Shown: positions 1-8,550, numbered from the stretch's first letter. The stretch: DNA of 64,000 nucleotides from Roseimarinus sediminis (GCF_050433125.1 NZ_JBNPXV010000008.1:62001-126000); one strand, 5' to 3'. Translations and numbers: made by a program. Notes: generated from the letters alone by a model not told the origin.

Positions 1-1114
1 CCCAAACAAAGAAGGCGAGCACACCAATGGCCTGAACTCCCAGTAAATGAGCTCCGTGTCCGTAGAACAGCCCCTCGGAAGTTGAGAACAAACCAACGGC
101 AAGCGTTCCAAAGGCACCGCTTACACCGTGCACCGAGATGGCACCAACAGGATCGTCAACCTTCAATACTTTGTCGATAAATTCAACCGCAAAAGGTAAA
201 ATAATACCAGCCATGATACCAATCATGAGTGCTCCTGCGGGATTCACCGCATCGGTTCCGGCCGTAATGGCCACCAGGCCTGCCAGTGCGCCGTTTAGCG
301 AAAGCGACAAGGTAGGACGTTTGTATCGGAACCAGGCAACCAGCATGGCAGTTACAGCACCTCCGGCAGCAGCCAGGTTGGTTGTTACAGCTATATGTCC
401 CAGTGCTACTGCGTTGTCGGTACCGGCAGCAGCCAGCTGCGAACCGGGGTTAAAACCGAACCATCCAAACCAGAGGATGAATACACCCAAAGCACCCAGG
501 AGCAGGTTGTGACCCGGAATTGCAGTTGGTTTACCATCTTTTCCATATTTACCGATTCGAGGCCCTATGATTGCAGCGCCAGCCAAACCGACCCAGGCAC
601 CCACACTGTGAACAATCGATGATCCGGCAAAATCGTGGAAGCCCAGTTCGCTCAACCAGCCACCACCCCAGGTCCAGTGACCCGATATCGGATAAATCAG
701 CACCGTGATAACAATCGTGAAAATCAGATAGGCCTTGAATTCGGTACGCTCGGCCATGGCTCCTGAAACAATGGTAGCCGCTGTTGCTGCAAAAACAGTT
801 TGGAAAAACAGGTCGGCGTAGTCGGAATAATTATCTCCAAAGCCGCTGCTCATAAAGAACAAATCGGGAGTTCCTATTAAACCGGCAATTGAATCACCAT
901 ACATAAGGGTAAAACCAATTACCCAGTAGAGTATCGAACCGATGGAAAAGTCCATCAGGTTTTTCATCAGAATATTGGCAGTGTTTTTCGAGCGGGTGAA
1001 TCCTGCTTCAACCATCGCAAATCCCGGCTGCATAAACATCACCAGGAAGGCGGCGATCAGCAACCACATGTTATCTATGCCTATTTGCAGGCCTTTTATA
1101 GTTTCTTCCATCAT
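1..1114 (-). CDS. amt: Ammonium transporter Amt, 3' end beyond window
   Basis: Inner-membrane ammonium channel of the Amt/Mep/Rh family. The first 371 codons are present and the C-terminus lies outside the window. The N-terminus (MMEETIKGLQIGIDNMWLL) is followed by hydrophobic helices and family hallmarks: 'MQPGFAMVEAGFTRSKN', 'SGHWTWGGGWL', 'DFAGSSIVHSVGAW' and 'GWFGFNPGS'. ATG codons at 1114 and 1111 are both usable; 1114 is taken. It is the last visible gene of a minus-strand operon (torF-like, glnK, amt), 41 bp after glnK. The pairing with a PII gene is the usual one, in which GlnK binds and blocks Amt when nitrogen is plentiful. Confidence 0.95.
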   Translation of the reverse strand, partial: MMEETIKGLQIGIDNMWLLIAAFLVMFMQPGFAMVEAGFTRSKNTANILMKNLMDFSIGSILYWVIGFTLMYGDSIAGLIGTPDLFFMSSGFGDNYSDYADLFFQTVFAATAATIVSGAMAERTEFKAYLIFTIVITVLIYPISGHWTWGGGWLSELGFHDFAGSSIVHSVGAWVGLAGAAIIGPRIGKYGKDGKPTAIPGHNLLLGALGVFILWFGWFGFNPGSQLAAAGTDNAVALGHIAVTTNLAAAGGAVTAMLVAWFRYKRPTLSLSLNGALAGLVAITAGTDAVNPAGALMIGIMAGIILPFAVEFIDKVLKVDDPVGAISVHGVSGAFGTLAVGLFSTSEGLFYGHGAHLLGVQAIGVLAFFVW

Positions 1115-1155
1115 CTTAAATTTTAATCTGTTAAACTTTTAGAACTTGCCGGGTG

Positions 1156-1512
1156 CTACACTTCTTCATCTTTGATATAGAGTGATTCATCACCAAACTC
1201 CCCGGTCCTGATCCGGTAGGATTCCTCAATGTTGACTATGAAAATCTTTCCATCGCCAATTTCGCCGGTACGTGCTGACTTCATAATGGCCAACACCGTT
1301 TTTTCGACATTCTTATCACGAACAATGATGGACAACTTGGTCCGCTCAATGGTACTGGTATCGTATTTGATACCCCTGTAAATTCTTCCCTGACGGGCTT
1401 TACCAATTCCCCTTACATCCCAGAAGGAGAAAAAATCAATTCCGGCTTCGGCCAGTGCATCCTTGACCTCCTCGAATTTTGATTTTCTTATAATTGCTTC
1501 AATTTTTTTCAT
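1156..1512 (-). CDS. glnK: PII nitrogen regulatory protein (GlnK/GlnB type)
   Basis: Trimeric PII signal protein of 118 aa, near the usual 112. It starts MKKIEAIIRKSKFEEVKDAL. The T-loop tyrosine aligned with E. coli Tyr51 is Tyr50, in 'RGIKYDTS'. The C-terminal signature 'TGEIGDGKIFIV' and the 'RIRTGE' loop are intact, so ATP/2-oxoglutarate binding is expected. It lies between a porin-like gene and amt, which fits a GlnK role in gating the ammonium channel. No uridylyltransferase is in the window, so whether Tyr50 is modified cannot be judged. Confidence 0.95.
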   Translation of the reverse strand: MKKIEAIIRKSKFEEVKDALAEAGIDFFSFWDVRGIGKARQGRIYRGIKYDTSTIERTKLSIIVRDKNVEKTVLAIMKSARTGEIGDGKIFIVNIEESYRIRTGEFGDESLYIKDEEV

Positions 1513-1552
1513 GTGTTTGAATTTTATGTTATTAACTAAGTGTCAATTTCCA

Positions 1553-2176
1553 TTAAAGCGAAATCCCAACCACAATAAAGAAAGCCTCGGTTGAAGGATT
1601 GAGAATTACTGAGCCTGACACGGGCAGGGAAAAACTTTCGCTCAGCTTGATTTCTTTGCTGGTTCCCAAACCTACATTGCAAAGCATAAAGCCACCATCG
1701 GAGGTATATTGCCCATCGCCTGCACCTACAAATACATCAAGCGCTCCAAATGAATATCCGGCTTCGAGGTAGGTATCCGAAATTCCATCGCCAATCATAT
1801 AAGCGCCAGTCAGGCTCAAACCACCGGTTTCAAAACTGATCGATGGTTCCAGAAAATGCATCGCACCATCGAAATACGGACCACCGAAATAATAGTCGGT
1901 CAGTGTGATGCCCAGACCAAAGTCAAAACTGTACGAGGCATACAAATCCATCTCATAGCCTTCATTGTCAGATACACAAACCGAACCCCATGCTCCAAGC
2001 GACAAACCACCGGTGGTATAATCAAGCCATGGCTGAACTGCCGGACCATTACCAAATTTGGCACCGCGCCACACATAGCTGCTGTAAAGGTCAACACCAG
2101 TACTCATTTGTGCTTTGGCATCGATCGATGCCAGCCCCAAAACAATCAAAACGATTAAAACGTAAAACTTTTTCAT
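1553..2176 (-). CDS. TorF-family putative outer-membrane beta-barrel
   Basis: A 207-aa protein with a signal peptide (MKKFYVLIVLIVLGLASIDAKA, cleavage likely before Q23). The mature part alternates short aromatic/glycine strands such as 'DLYSSYVWRGAKFGNGPAVQP' and 'LSLTGAYMIGDGISDTYLEAGYSFGA'. The opening 'Y.SYVWRG' strand is typical of TorF-type putative porins. It ends in an aromatic/hydrophobic strand (FFIVVGISL) as barrels do. It is first in the operon with glnK and amt, so uptake or sensing of a nitrogen source across the outer membrane is a reasonable inference. The substrate is unknown. Confidence 0.75.
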   Translation of the reverse strand: MKKFYVLIVLIVLGLASIDAKAQMSTGVDLYSSYVWRGAKFGNGPAVQPWLDYTTGGLSLGAWGSVCVSDNEGYEMDLYASYSFDFGLGITLTDYYFGGPYFDGAMHFLEPSISFETGGLSLTGAYMIGDGISDTYLEAGYSFGALDVFVGAGDGQYTSDGGFMLCNVGLGTSKEIKLSESFSLPVSGSVILNPSTEAFFIVVGISL

Positions 2177-2268
2177 AACAGTAATTTTTCAGAGGTTACA
2201 CTTCGTATTATTTATCTATTCTTTTTCCTTCTTTTTGATCTCAACCATTACGATTGTGATTATGGGTT

Positions 2269-2299
2269 CAAAAGTAGACTTAATTTCGATTAGCACAAA
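2269..2299 (-). promoter_or_regulatory. Bacteroidota-type promoter for torF-like/glnK/amt operon
   Basis: Read on the minus strand: a -33 element TTTG at 2299-2296, a 19-bp spacer, and a -7 element TACTTTTG at 2276-2269 matching TAnnTTTG. It predicts transcription starting near 2263, about 85 nt upstream of the first gene. The same octamer with the same spacing occurs upstream of rplU. Confidence 0.7.
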
Positions 2300-2694
2300 T
2301 CCACGATGGGGGTCTATGCCTATTTTGATGCTATTTATGAAGTTTTACCCCTTTTTGTAATGGGGGTATTTATTGTTTTTATACTTTTTTTATACTTTTT
2401 AGTCACAACAAAAGGGGCACAACCAATGAATTGTGTGCTTTTTGGCTTACAAAATGACAGGAATGATGCAATTATGACTTTTTGTTTTAATTAAATGTTA
2501 AATTATAATTTTTACTTTTCTTTAAGCATTTTTTTAATCTTTTTGTCGTCTTTTTAGTTCTTCTTCTTTCTTTTTGACATCATCTACTGTAATGACAATT
2601 GTCAATGTTTTCATTTTTTAATTACTTTTACTCTTTCTCAAAAAACCATTGTATACTTGTTACATAAAGCAAAACCTTAGCACAAACAAACCTT
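2300..2694. other. AT-rich intergenic region between divergent operons
   Basis: No convincing gene. An open frame at 2306-2494 (62 codons, one hydrophobic stretch rich in Phe/Tyr) lies in T-rich DNA and is probably fortuitous. Positions 2510-2640 are strongly pyrimidine-rich on the plus strand. A perfect 12-bp palindrome, TGACAATTGTCA (2593-2604), sits about 100 bp before paaK and could be an operator. TATACTTG at 2652-2659 resembles a -7 element for paaK, but no matching -33 was found. Confidence 0.4.
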
Positions 2695-3993
2695 ATGATT
2701 TGGAACGAAAGCATTGAATGCATCTCAAGGGATAAAATGAACGCGCTTCAATCGGAGAGATTAATTGCCACTGTGAAGCGCATTTACCACAACATCCCAT
2801 ACTACCGGAAGAAAATGCAGGCACTTGGACTAACCCCCGACGCCATTCGAAGTGTACACGATTTACACAAGCTGCCATTTACCACCAAGGCCGACCTGCG
2901 CGACAGTTATCCCTTTGGTTCATTTACCGCTCCCATGAGCGAGATTGTGAGGGTACATGCCTCGTCGGGGACAACCGGACGCCCGACCGTGGTGGGCTAC
3001 ACCCGCAACGACATTGCCATGTGGAGTGAAAATGTAACCCGTGCATTATGCATGGCCGGAGTTCATCCTAACGACATGGTACAAGTAGCCTATGGATACG
3101 GCCTGTTCACCGGCGGCCTGGGAATCCATTACGGTACCGAAAACCTGGGGGCAACCGTGATTCCAATTTCAGGCGGAAATACCAAAAAGCAGATCCAACT
3201 GATGCAGGACTTTCGTTCATCGGTGCTGTGCTGCACACCTTCGTATGCACTTTATATTGCCGAAGTATTAAAAGAAATGCAGTTAAGCCCGTCGGATCTC
3301 AACTTACGAATCGGGATACTGGGAGCCGAGCCCTGGACCGAGAACATGCGCAAACAGATTGAAGAGCAATTGCAAATCAAAGCCATTGACATATACGGAC
3401 TGAGCGAAATTGTAGGCCCCGGCGTTTCGTGCGAATGCGAATACCAGGCAGGCATGCACATCAACGAAGATCACTTCATTCCCGAAATCATCAATCCCGA
3501 CACCCTTGAGCCGGTAGCTCACGGAGAAATTGGGGAACTTGTTTTTTCAACCATTACCAAGGAAGGAATTCCACTCCTTCGCTATCGCACCCGCGACCTT
3601 ACACGCCTCATTTACGACCAATGCGAATGCGGACGAACCCTGGTACGCATGGAAAAATGCAAGGGACGCAGCGACGACATGCTCATCATCAGAGGCGTGA
3701 ATGTTTTCCCCTCGCAAATCGAAAGCGTGTTGCTCGAAATGAGCGAAACCGAACCACACTACTTATTAATAATAGAAAGAGAAGGGACACTCGACACCCT
3801 GAAAATCCAGGTTGAAGTACAGGAACAGTTTTTTTCGGACGAAATAAGGGCACTTCAGCTCCTCACAAAAAAAATAAGAAACAACCTTGAAAGCACTTTG
3901 GGCATCTCTGTCAATGTGCAGCTGGTAGAACCTAAAACCATCGAACGCACGGCAGGCAAGGCCAAACGTGTGATCGACAACAGACAGATTTAG
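2695..3993 (+). CDS. paaK: Phenylacetate-CoA ligase
   Basis: AMP-forming ligase of 432 aa that activates phenylacetate (or a related arylacetate) to its CoA thioester. The ATP-binding loop 'SSGTTGRPTVVGYT' lies near residue 90, the adenylation motif 'YGLSEIVGPG' near 234, and the hinge/C-terminal region 'YRTRDLTRL ... RSDDMLIIRGVNVFPSQIE' follows. Length is normal for PaaK. A tandem-ACT gene follows by 74 bp, a very common pairing. No phenylacetate epoxidase genes are nearby. Downstream lies a 2-oxoacid oxidoreductase, so the CoA ester is more likely reductively carboxylated to phenylpyruvate than degraded aerobically. Confidence 0.93.
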   Translation: MIWNESIECISRDKMNALQSERLIATVKRIYHNIPYYRKKMQALGLTPDAIRSVHDLHKLPFTTKADLRDSYPFGSFTAPMSEIVRVHASSGTTGRPTVVGYTRNDIAMWSENVTRALCMAGVHPNDMVQVAYGYGLFTGGLGIHYGTENLGATVIPISGGNTKKQIQLMQDFRSSVLCCTPSYALYIAEVLKEMQLSPSDLNLRIGILGAEPWTENMRKQIEEQLQIKAIDIYGLSEIVGPGVSCECEYQAGMHINEDHFIPEIINPDTLEPVAHGEIGELVFSTITKEGIPLLRYRTRDLTRLIYDQCECGRTLVRMEKCKGRSDDMLIIRGVNVFPSQIESVLLEMSETEPHYLLIIEREGTLDTLKIQVEVQEQFFSDEIRALQLLTKKIRNNLESTLGISVNVQLVEPKTIERTAGKAKRVIDNRQI

Positions 3994-4067
3994 AACGGAC
4001 CTTGTAAAAAAACACTGGCCAACATAAACCATCAGCGCTTAACAACAAGATCTTAAAACCAAAAGCT

Positions 4068-4493
4068 ATGATCATAAAACAACTTTCAGTTTTCCTTGAG
4101 AACAAGTCAGGGCGCCTTAGTGAAGTATCCAGCCTGCTTGGCGAGGCCGGAATCAACATGACAGCCTTCAGCATCGCCGACACCAGCGATTTCGGAATAC
4201 TCAGGGTAATGGTTTCGGAACCCGAAAAGGCAAAAGAAATTTTGAAGGCCAATCATTTCTCGGTAAGCCTAACCGAAGTAGTATGCCTCAAATGCCCCAA
4301 CGAGCCGGGAGCACTTGCCCGTGCCCTCCGCATTCTTCGCGAAGAAGACATACAGATTGAGTACCTTTACGCCTTTTCTGTCGACAATTCGGCGAATATT
4401 GTAATCCGTCCGGCGAATGTTCAAAAATGCATCGACACACTCAATCATCATAAGCTGGAGCTAATAAAAGCCAGCGACTTATATCAACTATAG
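4068..4493 (+). CDS. Tandem ACT-domain amino-acid-binding protein
   Basis: A 141-aa cytosolic protein with two ACT domains: roughly residues 1-68 (MIIKQLSVFLENKSGRL, 'GEAGINMTAFSIAD') and 70-138 ('CPNEPGALARALRILREEDIQIEYLYAF'). It has no catalytic domain. Stand-alone ACT proteins next to paaK are frequent in anaerobes and are presumed to sense aromatic amino acids or their CoA esters. It is cotranscribed with paaK and precedes the Phe attenuator, so a phenylalanine-sensing role is likely but unproven. Confidence 0.85.
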   Translation: MIIKQLSVFLENKSGRLSEVSSLLGEAGINMTAFSIADTSDFGILRVMVSEPEKAKEILKANHFSVSLTEVVCLKCPNEPGALARALRILREEDIQIEYLYAFSVDNSANIVIRPANVQKCIDTLNHHKLELIKASDLYQL

Positions 4494-4654
4494 AGGCTTG
4501 AAAGACATACAAAAAAAGGCAAAACATTCAATTGTTTAACAAAAGTTTCTGTTTTCAATGCTTTTTTAACTATTTTTCGAACGGAAATTATGGATCATCA
4601 GGCTGATTGCCATCTGGGAAACAGCTTATAAGTAAATATTTAGAACGATTGGTT

Positions 4655-4702
4655 ATGGCTCAAACAATGGGTTATTTGTTTTTTGCCTTTTTTATTGAAT
4701 GA
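4655..4702 (+). CDS. pheL: Phenylalanine leader peptide (pheL-like)
   Basis: A 15-codon ORF encoding MAQTMGYLFFAFFIE, followed by TGA. Four of its residues are Phe, grouped FFAFF, with a Tyr just before. This closely resembles the E. coli pheA leader peptide ([15 protein letters not shown]). An alternative start is the internal ATG at 4667. The gene is followed at once by an antiterminator strand and an intrinsic terminator, and the next gene is prephenate dehydratase. It is read here as the sensing ORF of a transcription attenuator: shortage of Phe-tRNA stalls the ribosome in FFAFF. Confidence 0.8.
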   Translation: MAQTMGYLFFAFFIE

Positions 4703-4704
4703 TT

Positions 4705-4766
4705 CCGGGAGGAGTGATAACCAACTTGTTATATCTGTTCCCGGGCACCTGTCCGGGTTTTTTTTT
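4705..4766 (+). terminator. Phe attenuator: antiterminator and intrinsic terminator
   Basis: Terminator: CCCGG (4740-4744) pairs with CCGGG (4753-4757), followed by nine T's (4758-4766). Competing antiterminator: CCGGGAG (4705-4711) pairs with TTCCCGG (4738-4744), six Watson-Crick pairs plus one G-U, and consumes the 5' terminator arm. The antiterminator's first strand begins two bases after the pheL stop codon. A ribosome finishing pheL would therefore mask it and let the terminator form, while one stalled at the Phe codons would leave it free. Confidence 0.78.
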
Positions 4767-4817
4767 GCCTGAATTACAATAAAAAACACTAACAATATCC
4801 AAAGATGACAAAAATGA

Positions 4818-4963
4818 AACGAGCCTTGTGGAATACATTTCGCACACAGACAAATGTTCCGTCAGCTGACGGATGGCGAGTTCCATACGGGTAGCCAGAA
4901 AATTCAATGAAAAAAAACCTTGATCCAACAGATAATTAGCAACTTAAGAAATATAAACATATG
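4818..4963 (+). repeat. Leader repeat, copy A (upstream of pheA)
   Basis: About 145 nt ending at the pheA ATG, homologous to 16696-16859 on the minus strand. The first 65 nt match at about 61 of 65 positions and contain the perfect palindrome CCGTCAGCTGACGG (4859-4872). The last ~42 nt before the ATG match almost completely. Both copies point at their downstream gene and are aligned to its start codon. It may be a mobile leader or a structured 5' UTR element. Confidence 0.85.
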
Positions 4964-5800
4964 AAAAAAGTAGCCATACAAGGTGTTGCCGGTTCGTTTC
5001 ATGAAGATGCCGCCCAACGCTATTTCTCAGGTGAAGCAATTGAAATCATCGAATGCCGTACCTTCAGAAAGGTATGCCAAATGGTCGACCAGGATCAGGT
5101 GGACATTGCCGTGATGGCCATCGAGAATGCCATTGCAGGCAGCCTGCTCGAAAATTATGGACTGATGCGTGATTATCACTTAAAAATCACAGGAGAAATT
5201 TTTCTTCACATTAAGATGAATCTGATGGTGCTCCCGGGTGTAAAAAAGGAAGACATTCAGGAAATCCACTCCCATCCAATCGCGCTAAAGCAATGCGCCG
5301 AATACATCGATGCCTCGTTTGGTGAGATTTCACTCGACGACAATTTTGACACTGCCGGTGCTGCAAAGAATCTTGTGAAGCATAATCTTCGAAATGTTGC
5401 TTCCATCGGAAATGAGCGCACAGCCGAGCTATACGGACTTGAAATTCTTGAAAAGAGCATTGAAACCAACAAACGGAATTACACCCGTTTCTTAATTCTG
5501 TCCAAGCACAGCACGCCCAGCGAAGAAGCCAACAAAGCTTCCATTTGCTTCGAAGTTGGTCATTTCCATGGTTCATTGGCCAGGGTGCTGAATATTTTTG
5601 CCGAAAACAAGATCAACCTCACTAAAATTCAGTCGGTTCCCATTATTGGCAAACCCGACGAGTATTCCTTTCATGTTGACATCGAATGGGAAAACATCGA
5701 AAAATACGAACATGCCATTCATAAAGTGCTGAAGAATGTTTCAAGTCTGACCATCTTTGGAGAATACATCAGGGGCGAGCGTAAAATTCATGATGCCTGA
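4961..5800 (+). CDS. pheA: Prephenate dehydratase
   Basis: Monofunctional enzyme of 279 aa converting prephenate to phenylpyruvate, with no chorismate mutase domain. The catalytic PDT domain spans about residues 1-180: 'IQGVAGSFHEDAAQRYF', 'VMAIENAIAGSLLENYGLM', and the 'NYTRFLIL' segment containing the conserved Thr-Arg-Phe. The ACT domain follows at about 190-270 ('GSLARVLNIFAENKINLTKIQSVPI') and normally gives Phe feedback inhibition. It is the first structural gene after the Phe attenuator, so it is likely controlled by attenuation as well as allostery. Confidence 0.95.
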   Translation: MKKVAIQGVAGSFHEDAAQRYFSGEAIEIIECRTFRKVCQMVDQDQVDIAVMAIENAIAGSLLENYGLMRDYHLKITGEIFLHIKMNLMVLPGVKKEDIQEIHSHPIALKQCAEYIDASFGEISLDDNFDTAGAAKNLVKHNLRNVASIGNERTAELYGLEILEKSIETNKRNYTRFLILSKHSTPSEEANKASICFEVGHFHGSLARVLNIFAENKINLTKIQSVPIIGKPDEYSFHVDIEWENIEKYEHAIHKVLKNVSSLTIFGEYIRGERKIHDA

Positions 5801-5878
5801 TTATAAATATCACTGAAAGCTATCATATTTTGTCACTTTTAATTTTTTTATCTTTCAATACTTTTTTTACATCGTAAA

Positions 5879-7198
5879 ATGAAAAATACACCGATACAGG
5901 CCAATATCGTAAAAGCGAAACTTGAAGCACTCAACATCACCGACATGAACAAGGCTTCGATCAGAGAAGTAGTCGAAGTAGTGAACATGATTGAGGCGGA
6001 AAGTGGTGAGCGTTATGTTCGTATGGAAATGGGCGTTCCCGGTCTGCCGGCTGCTCCCATTGGTGTCGAAGCTGAAATTGCTGCATTGAAAATCGGAGTC
6101 GCCTCAAAATACCCCAACATCAATGGCATTCCCGAATTAAAAAACGAAGCAGCCCGCTTTGTTAAAAACTTCATGAACATAGATGTTGCGCCGGCCCACT
6201 GCGTTCCTACATCGGGAGCCATGCAGGGAACTTATGCCCTTTTCAGGGTTGCCTCGGTGTGTGATCCGAAAAAAGATACTGCCCTGTTCATCGATCCCGG
6301 TTTCCCGGTACAAAAACAACAGTTGATGGTAATGGGCGCTCAGTTCGAATCGTTCGACGTATACAATTACCGGGGCGAAAAACTGAGGGCAAAGCTTGAA
6401 AGTTTCCTGAGCAAGGGCAACATTCACTCCATGATCTATTCCAATCCGAACAATCCAACCTGGGTATGTTTCACCGAAGAAGAACTGAAAATCATTGCAG
6501 AACTGGCCGATCGTTACGATGTCATCGTGATGGAAGATCTGGCCTACTTTGGAATGGACTTCAGAAAAGATCTGTCGAAACCTGGCCAGCCACCGTACCA
6601 GCCATCGGTTGCCAATTACACCGATAACTATGTGCTATTCATTTCGGCTTCGAAGATATTCTCTTATGCCGGTCAGCGCATTGCCATGGTTGTGATGTCG
6701 GATAAACTGTACCAGCGCAACTATCAGGCAGCCGAAGAACGTTTCAAGATCAAAGGTTTTGGCAATGCAGTCATCTACCGTGTACTGTATGCGCTTTCGT
6801 CGGGGGTTACCCACTCAACGCAATTCGCATTGGCCGCCATGCTCAAAGCAGCCAACGACGCCCGTTTCGATTTTGTGGAGACACTGAAGGAATATGGCGA
6901 CCGGGCGCACAGCATGAAAACACTTTTTACCGATAACGGATTTAAAATACTATACGACAAGGACGTTGATCAGCTCATCGCCGATGGCTTTTATTTTACC
7001 ATCAGCTACCCGGGAATGGATGCCGGAGAATTGCTTTACCGACTCATGTTTTATGGCATCAGCGCCATCACGCTTTTGAGTACCGGCAGCACCATGGAAG
7101 GCTTAAGAGCCTGCGTTGCCCCGGTTGGCAGAGAACAGTTTCCGGTGCTGAAGCAACGTCTTGAACAGTTTAACAATGATCATCAAAAAAACCAATAA
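5879..7198 (+). CDS. PLP-dependent class I/II aminotransferase (probably aromatic)
   Basis: A 439-aa fold-type I aminotransferase. The substrate/PLP motif 'SNPNNPTW' is at 188-195, the PLP-contacting Asp is in 'VIVMEDLAYFGMDF' (Asp220), and the Schiff-base lysine is Lys259 in 'SASKIFSYAGQR'. It lies between prephenate dehydratase and the oxidoreductase genes, and its stop is 2 bp from the next start. In this position the expected reaction is phenylpyruvate plus an amino donor to phenylalanine. Specificity cannot be read from sequence. Confidence 0.85.
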   Translation: MKNTPIQANIVKAKLEALNITDMNKASIREVVEVVNMIEAESGERYVRMEMGVPGLPAAPIGVEAEIAALKIGVASKYPNINGIPELKNEAARFVKNFMNIDVAPAHCVPTSGAMQGTYALFRVASVCDPKKDTALFIDPGFPVQKQQLMVMGAQFESFDVYNYRGEKLRAKLESFLSKGNIHSMIYSNPNNPTWVCFTEEELKIIAELADRYDVIVMEDLAYFGMDFRKDLSKPGQPPYQPSVANYTDNYVLFISASKIFSYAGQRIAMVVMSDKLYQRNYQAAEERFKIKGFGNAVIYRVLYALSSGVTHSTQFALAAMLKAANDARFDFVETLKEYGDRAHSMKTLFTDNGFKILYDKDVDQLIADGFYFTISYPGMDAGELLYRLMFYGISAITLLSTGSTMEGLRACVAPVGREQFPVLKQRLEQFNNDHQKNQ

Positions 7199-7200
7199 AC

Positions 7201-7428
7201 ATGGCACACGTCAGAGGAGCTGTTGTGGTTGAAAATGAAGCATGCAAAGGATGTAACCTTTGTGTGGCTGCCTGTCCGCAGGAAGTACTTCAACTCAACA
7301 AAAATGTAAACAGTAAAGGTTATCACTATTCGTACATGGCCCATCCCGATGCCTGCACCGGATGCACCAACTGTGCAGTGGTATGTCCCGATAGCTGCAT
7401 AAGCGTTTACCGAACCAAAGTTGCTTAA
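7201..7428 (+). CDS. 2-oxoacid:ferredoxin oxidoreductase delta subunit (2x[4Fe-4S])
   Basis: A 75-aa ferredoxin-like subunit with two cluster motifs, 'CKGCNLCVAACPQ' (near 17-29) and 'CTGCTNCAVVCPD' (near 55-67). Each supplies the CxxCxxCxxxCP pattern for a [4Fe-4S] cluster. It begins 2 bp after the aminotransferase stop and lies 33 bp before the alpha subunit. It passes electrons between the thiamine-diphosphate site and external ferredoxin. In the reductive-carboxylation direction the flow would be from ferredoxin to the active site. Confidence 0.92.
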   Translation: MAHVRGAVVVENEACKGCNLCVAACPQEVLQLNKNVNSKGYHYSYMAHPDACTGCTNCAVVCPDSCISVYRTKVA

Positions 7429-7461
7429 ATAAGCATATTAAAAACCAAAAATCGAAATAGA

Positions 7462-8547
7462 ATGGGAGACTTACGTTTAATGAAAGGTAACGAAGTAATT
7501 GCAGAAGCAGCCATCCGCTGTGGCTGTGATGCATATTTCGGCTACCCGATCACTCCCCAGTCGGAAGTGATGGAAACACTCATGCTCCGCCGCCCATGGG
7601 AAGAAACAGGCATGGTAGTATTGCAGGCCGAAAGTGAAGTGGCCTCCATCAACATGCTCTTCGGGGGTGCTTCGGCTGGTAAAAAAGTAATGACTTCATC
7701 TTCGAGCCCCGGGATCAGTCTCATGGCCGAAGGTATTTCCTATATTGCAGGTGCCGAACTTCCGGCCCTCATCGTGAACGTTCAACGGGGTGGCCCCGGA
7801 CTGGGAACGATTCAACCCTCGCAGGCCGACTATTTTCAGGCTACAAAAGGCGGAGGACATGGTGACTATCGGTTGATTGTTCTGGCTCCGGCATCGGTGC
7901 AGGAAATGAACGATTTTGTCGATCTGGGTTTTGAGCTGGCTTTCAAATACCGCAACCCGGCCATGATTCTTACCGATGGAGTGATCGGACAAATGATGGA
8001 AAAAGTTGAGCTCAGCGAATATAAACCACGTTGGACCAACGAAGAAGTTGAAAACAAAAACGGACACTGGGCGGCAACCGGCAAGAAGAGCCACCGTGAA
8101 CGCCACATACTCACCTCGCTCGAGCTGCAATCGGAGAAGCAGGAAGCACATAATATCAAACTTCAGGCTAAGTACCGCAAAATGGAAGAAGAAGAGGTAA
8201 GGTATGAGCTCTTCGACTGCGATGATGCTGAATATGTAATTGTTGCCTTTGGCGTTTCGTCGCGCATAGCACAAAAGGCGGTAAGCCTGCTAAGGAATCA
8301 GGGAATCAAAGCCGGGCTCTTGCGCCCCATTACCCTCTACCCTTACCCTACAAAAATTATCGAAGAGCTGGCTGGCCGCGTCAAAGGTTTTCTTTCGGTT
8401 GAAATGAATGCCGGACAAATGGTTGAAGACATCAGGCTGGCTGTAAACGGACGCGTGCCTGTTAGCCACTATGGACGCATGGGGGGCATTATTGCCACTC
8501 CGGCCGAAGTGGTCGATGCAGTTAAAAACCAATTAATCGGAGGATAA
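7462..8547 (+). CDS. 2-oxoacid:ferredoxin oxidoreductase alpha subunit (VorB/KorA-like)
   Basis: A 361-aa alpha subunit of the four-subunit KorDABC/VorDABC type. The N-terminal part has 'GCDAYFGYPITPQSEVMETL' and 'QAESEVASINMLFGGASAGKKVMTSSSSPGISLMAEGISY', characteristic of the pyrimidine-binding domain. The C-terminal part (from about 255) holds the transketolase-C-like domain ending 'AGQMVEDIRLAV'. Automated annotation would usually name it 3-methyl-2-oxobutanoate dehydrogenase. The Phe attenuator and paaK suggest an arylpyruvate such as phenylpyruvate instead. It is 3 bp from the beta subunit. Confidence 0.92.
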   Translation: MGDLRLMKGNEVIAEAAIRCGCDAYFGYPITPQSEVMETLMLRRPWEETGMVVLQAESEVASINMLFGGASAGKKVMTSSSSPGISLMAEGISYIAGAELPALIVNVQRGGPGLGTIQPSQADYFQATKGGGHGDYRLIVLAPASVQEMNDFVDLGFELAFKYRNPAMILTDGVIGQMMEKVELSEYKPRWTNEEVENKNGHWAATGKKSHRERHILTSLELQSEKQEAHNIKLQAKYRKMEEEEVRYELFDCDDAEYVIVAFGVSSRIAQKAVSLLRNQGIKAGLLRPITLYPYPTKIIEELAGRVKGFLSVEMNAGQMVEDIRLAVNGRVPVSHYGRMGGIIATPAEVVDAVKNQLIGG

Positions 8548-8550
8548 ATC

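Noticed and set aside
2306..2494. 62-codon ORF with a hydrophobic Phe/Tyr-rich stretch, possibly a small membrane protein or a leader peptide for paaK
   Set aside because: It lies in T-rich DNA that makes such ORFs by chance, has no terminator/antiterminator after it, and ends 200 bp before paaK. It cannot be excluded.
4692..4928. Minus-strand ORF sharing a peptide (RQLTEHLSVCEMY) with an ORF at 16596-16928
   Set aside because: The shared peptide is only the translation of the duplicated noncoding leader; both ORFs run through the terminator or a signal-peptide region.
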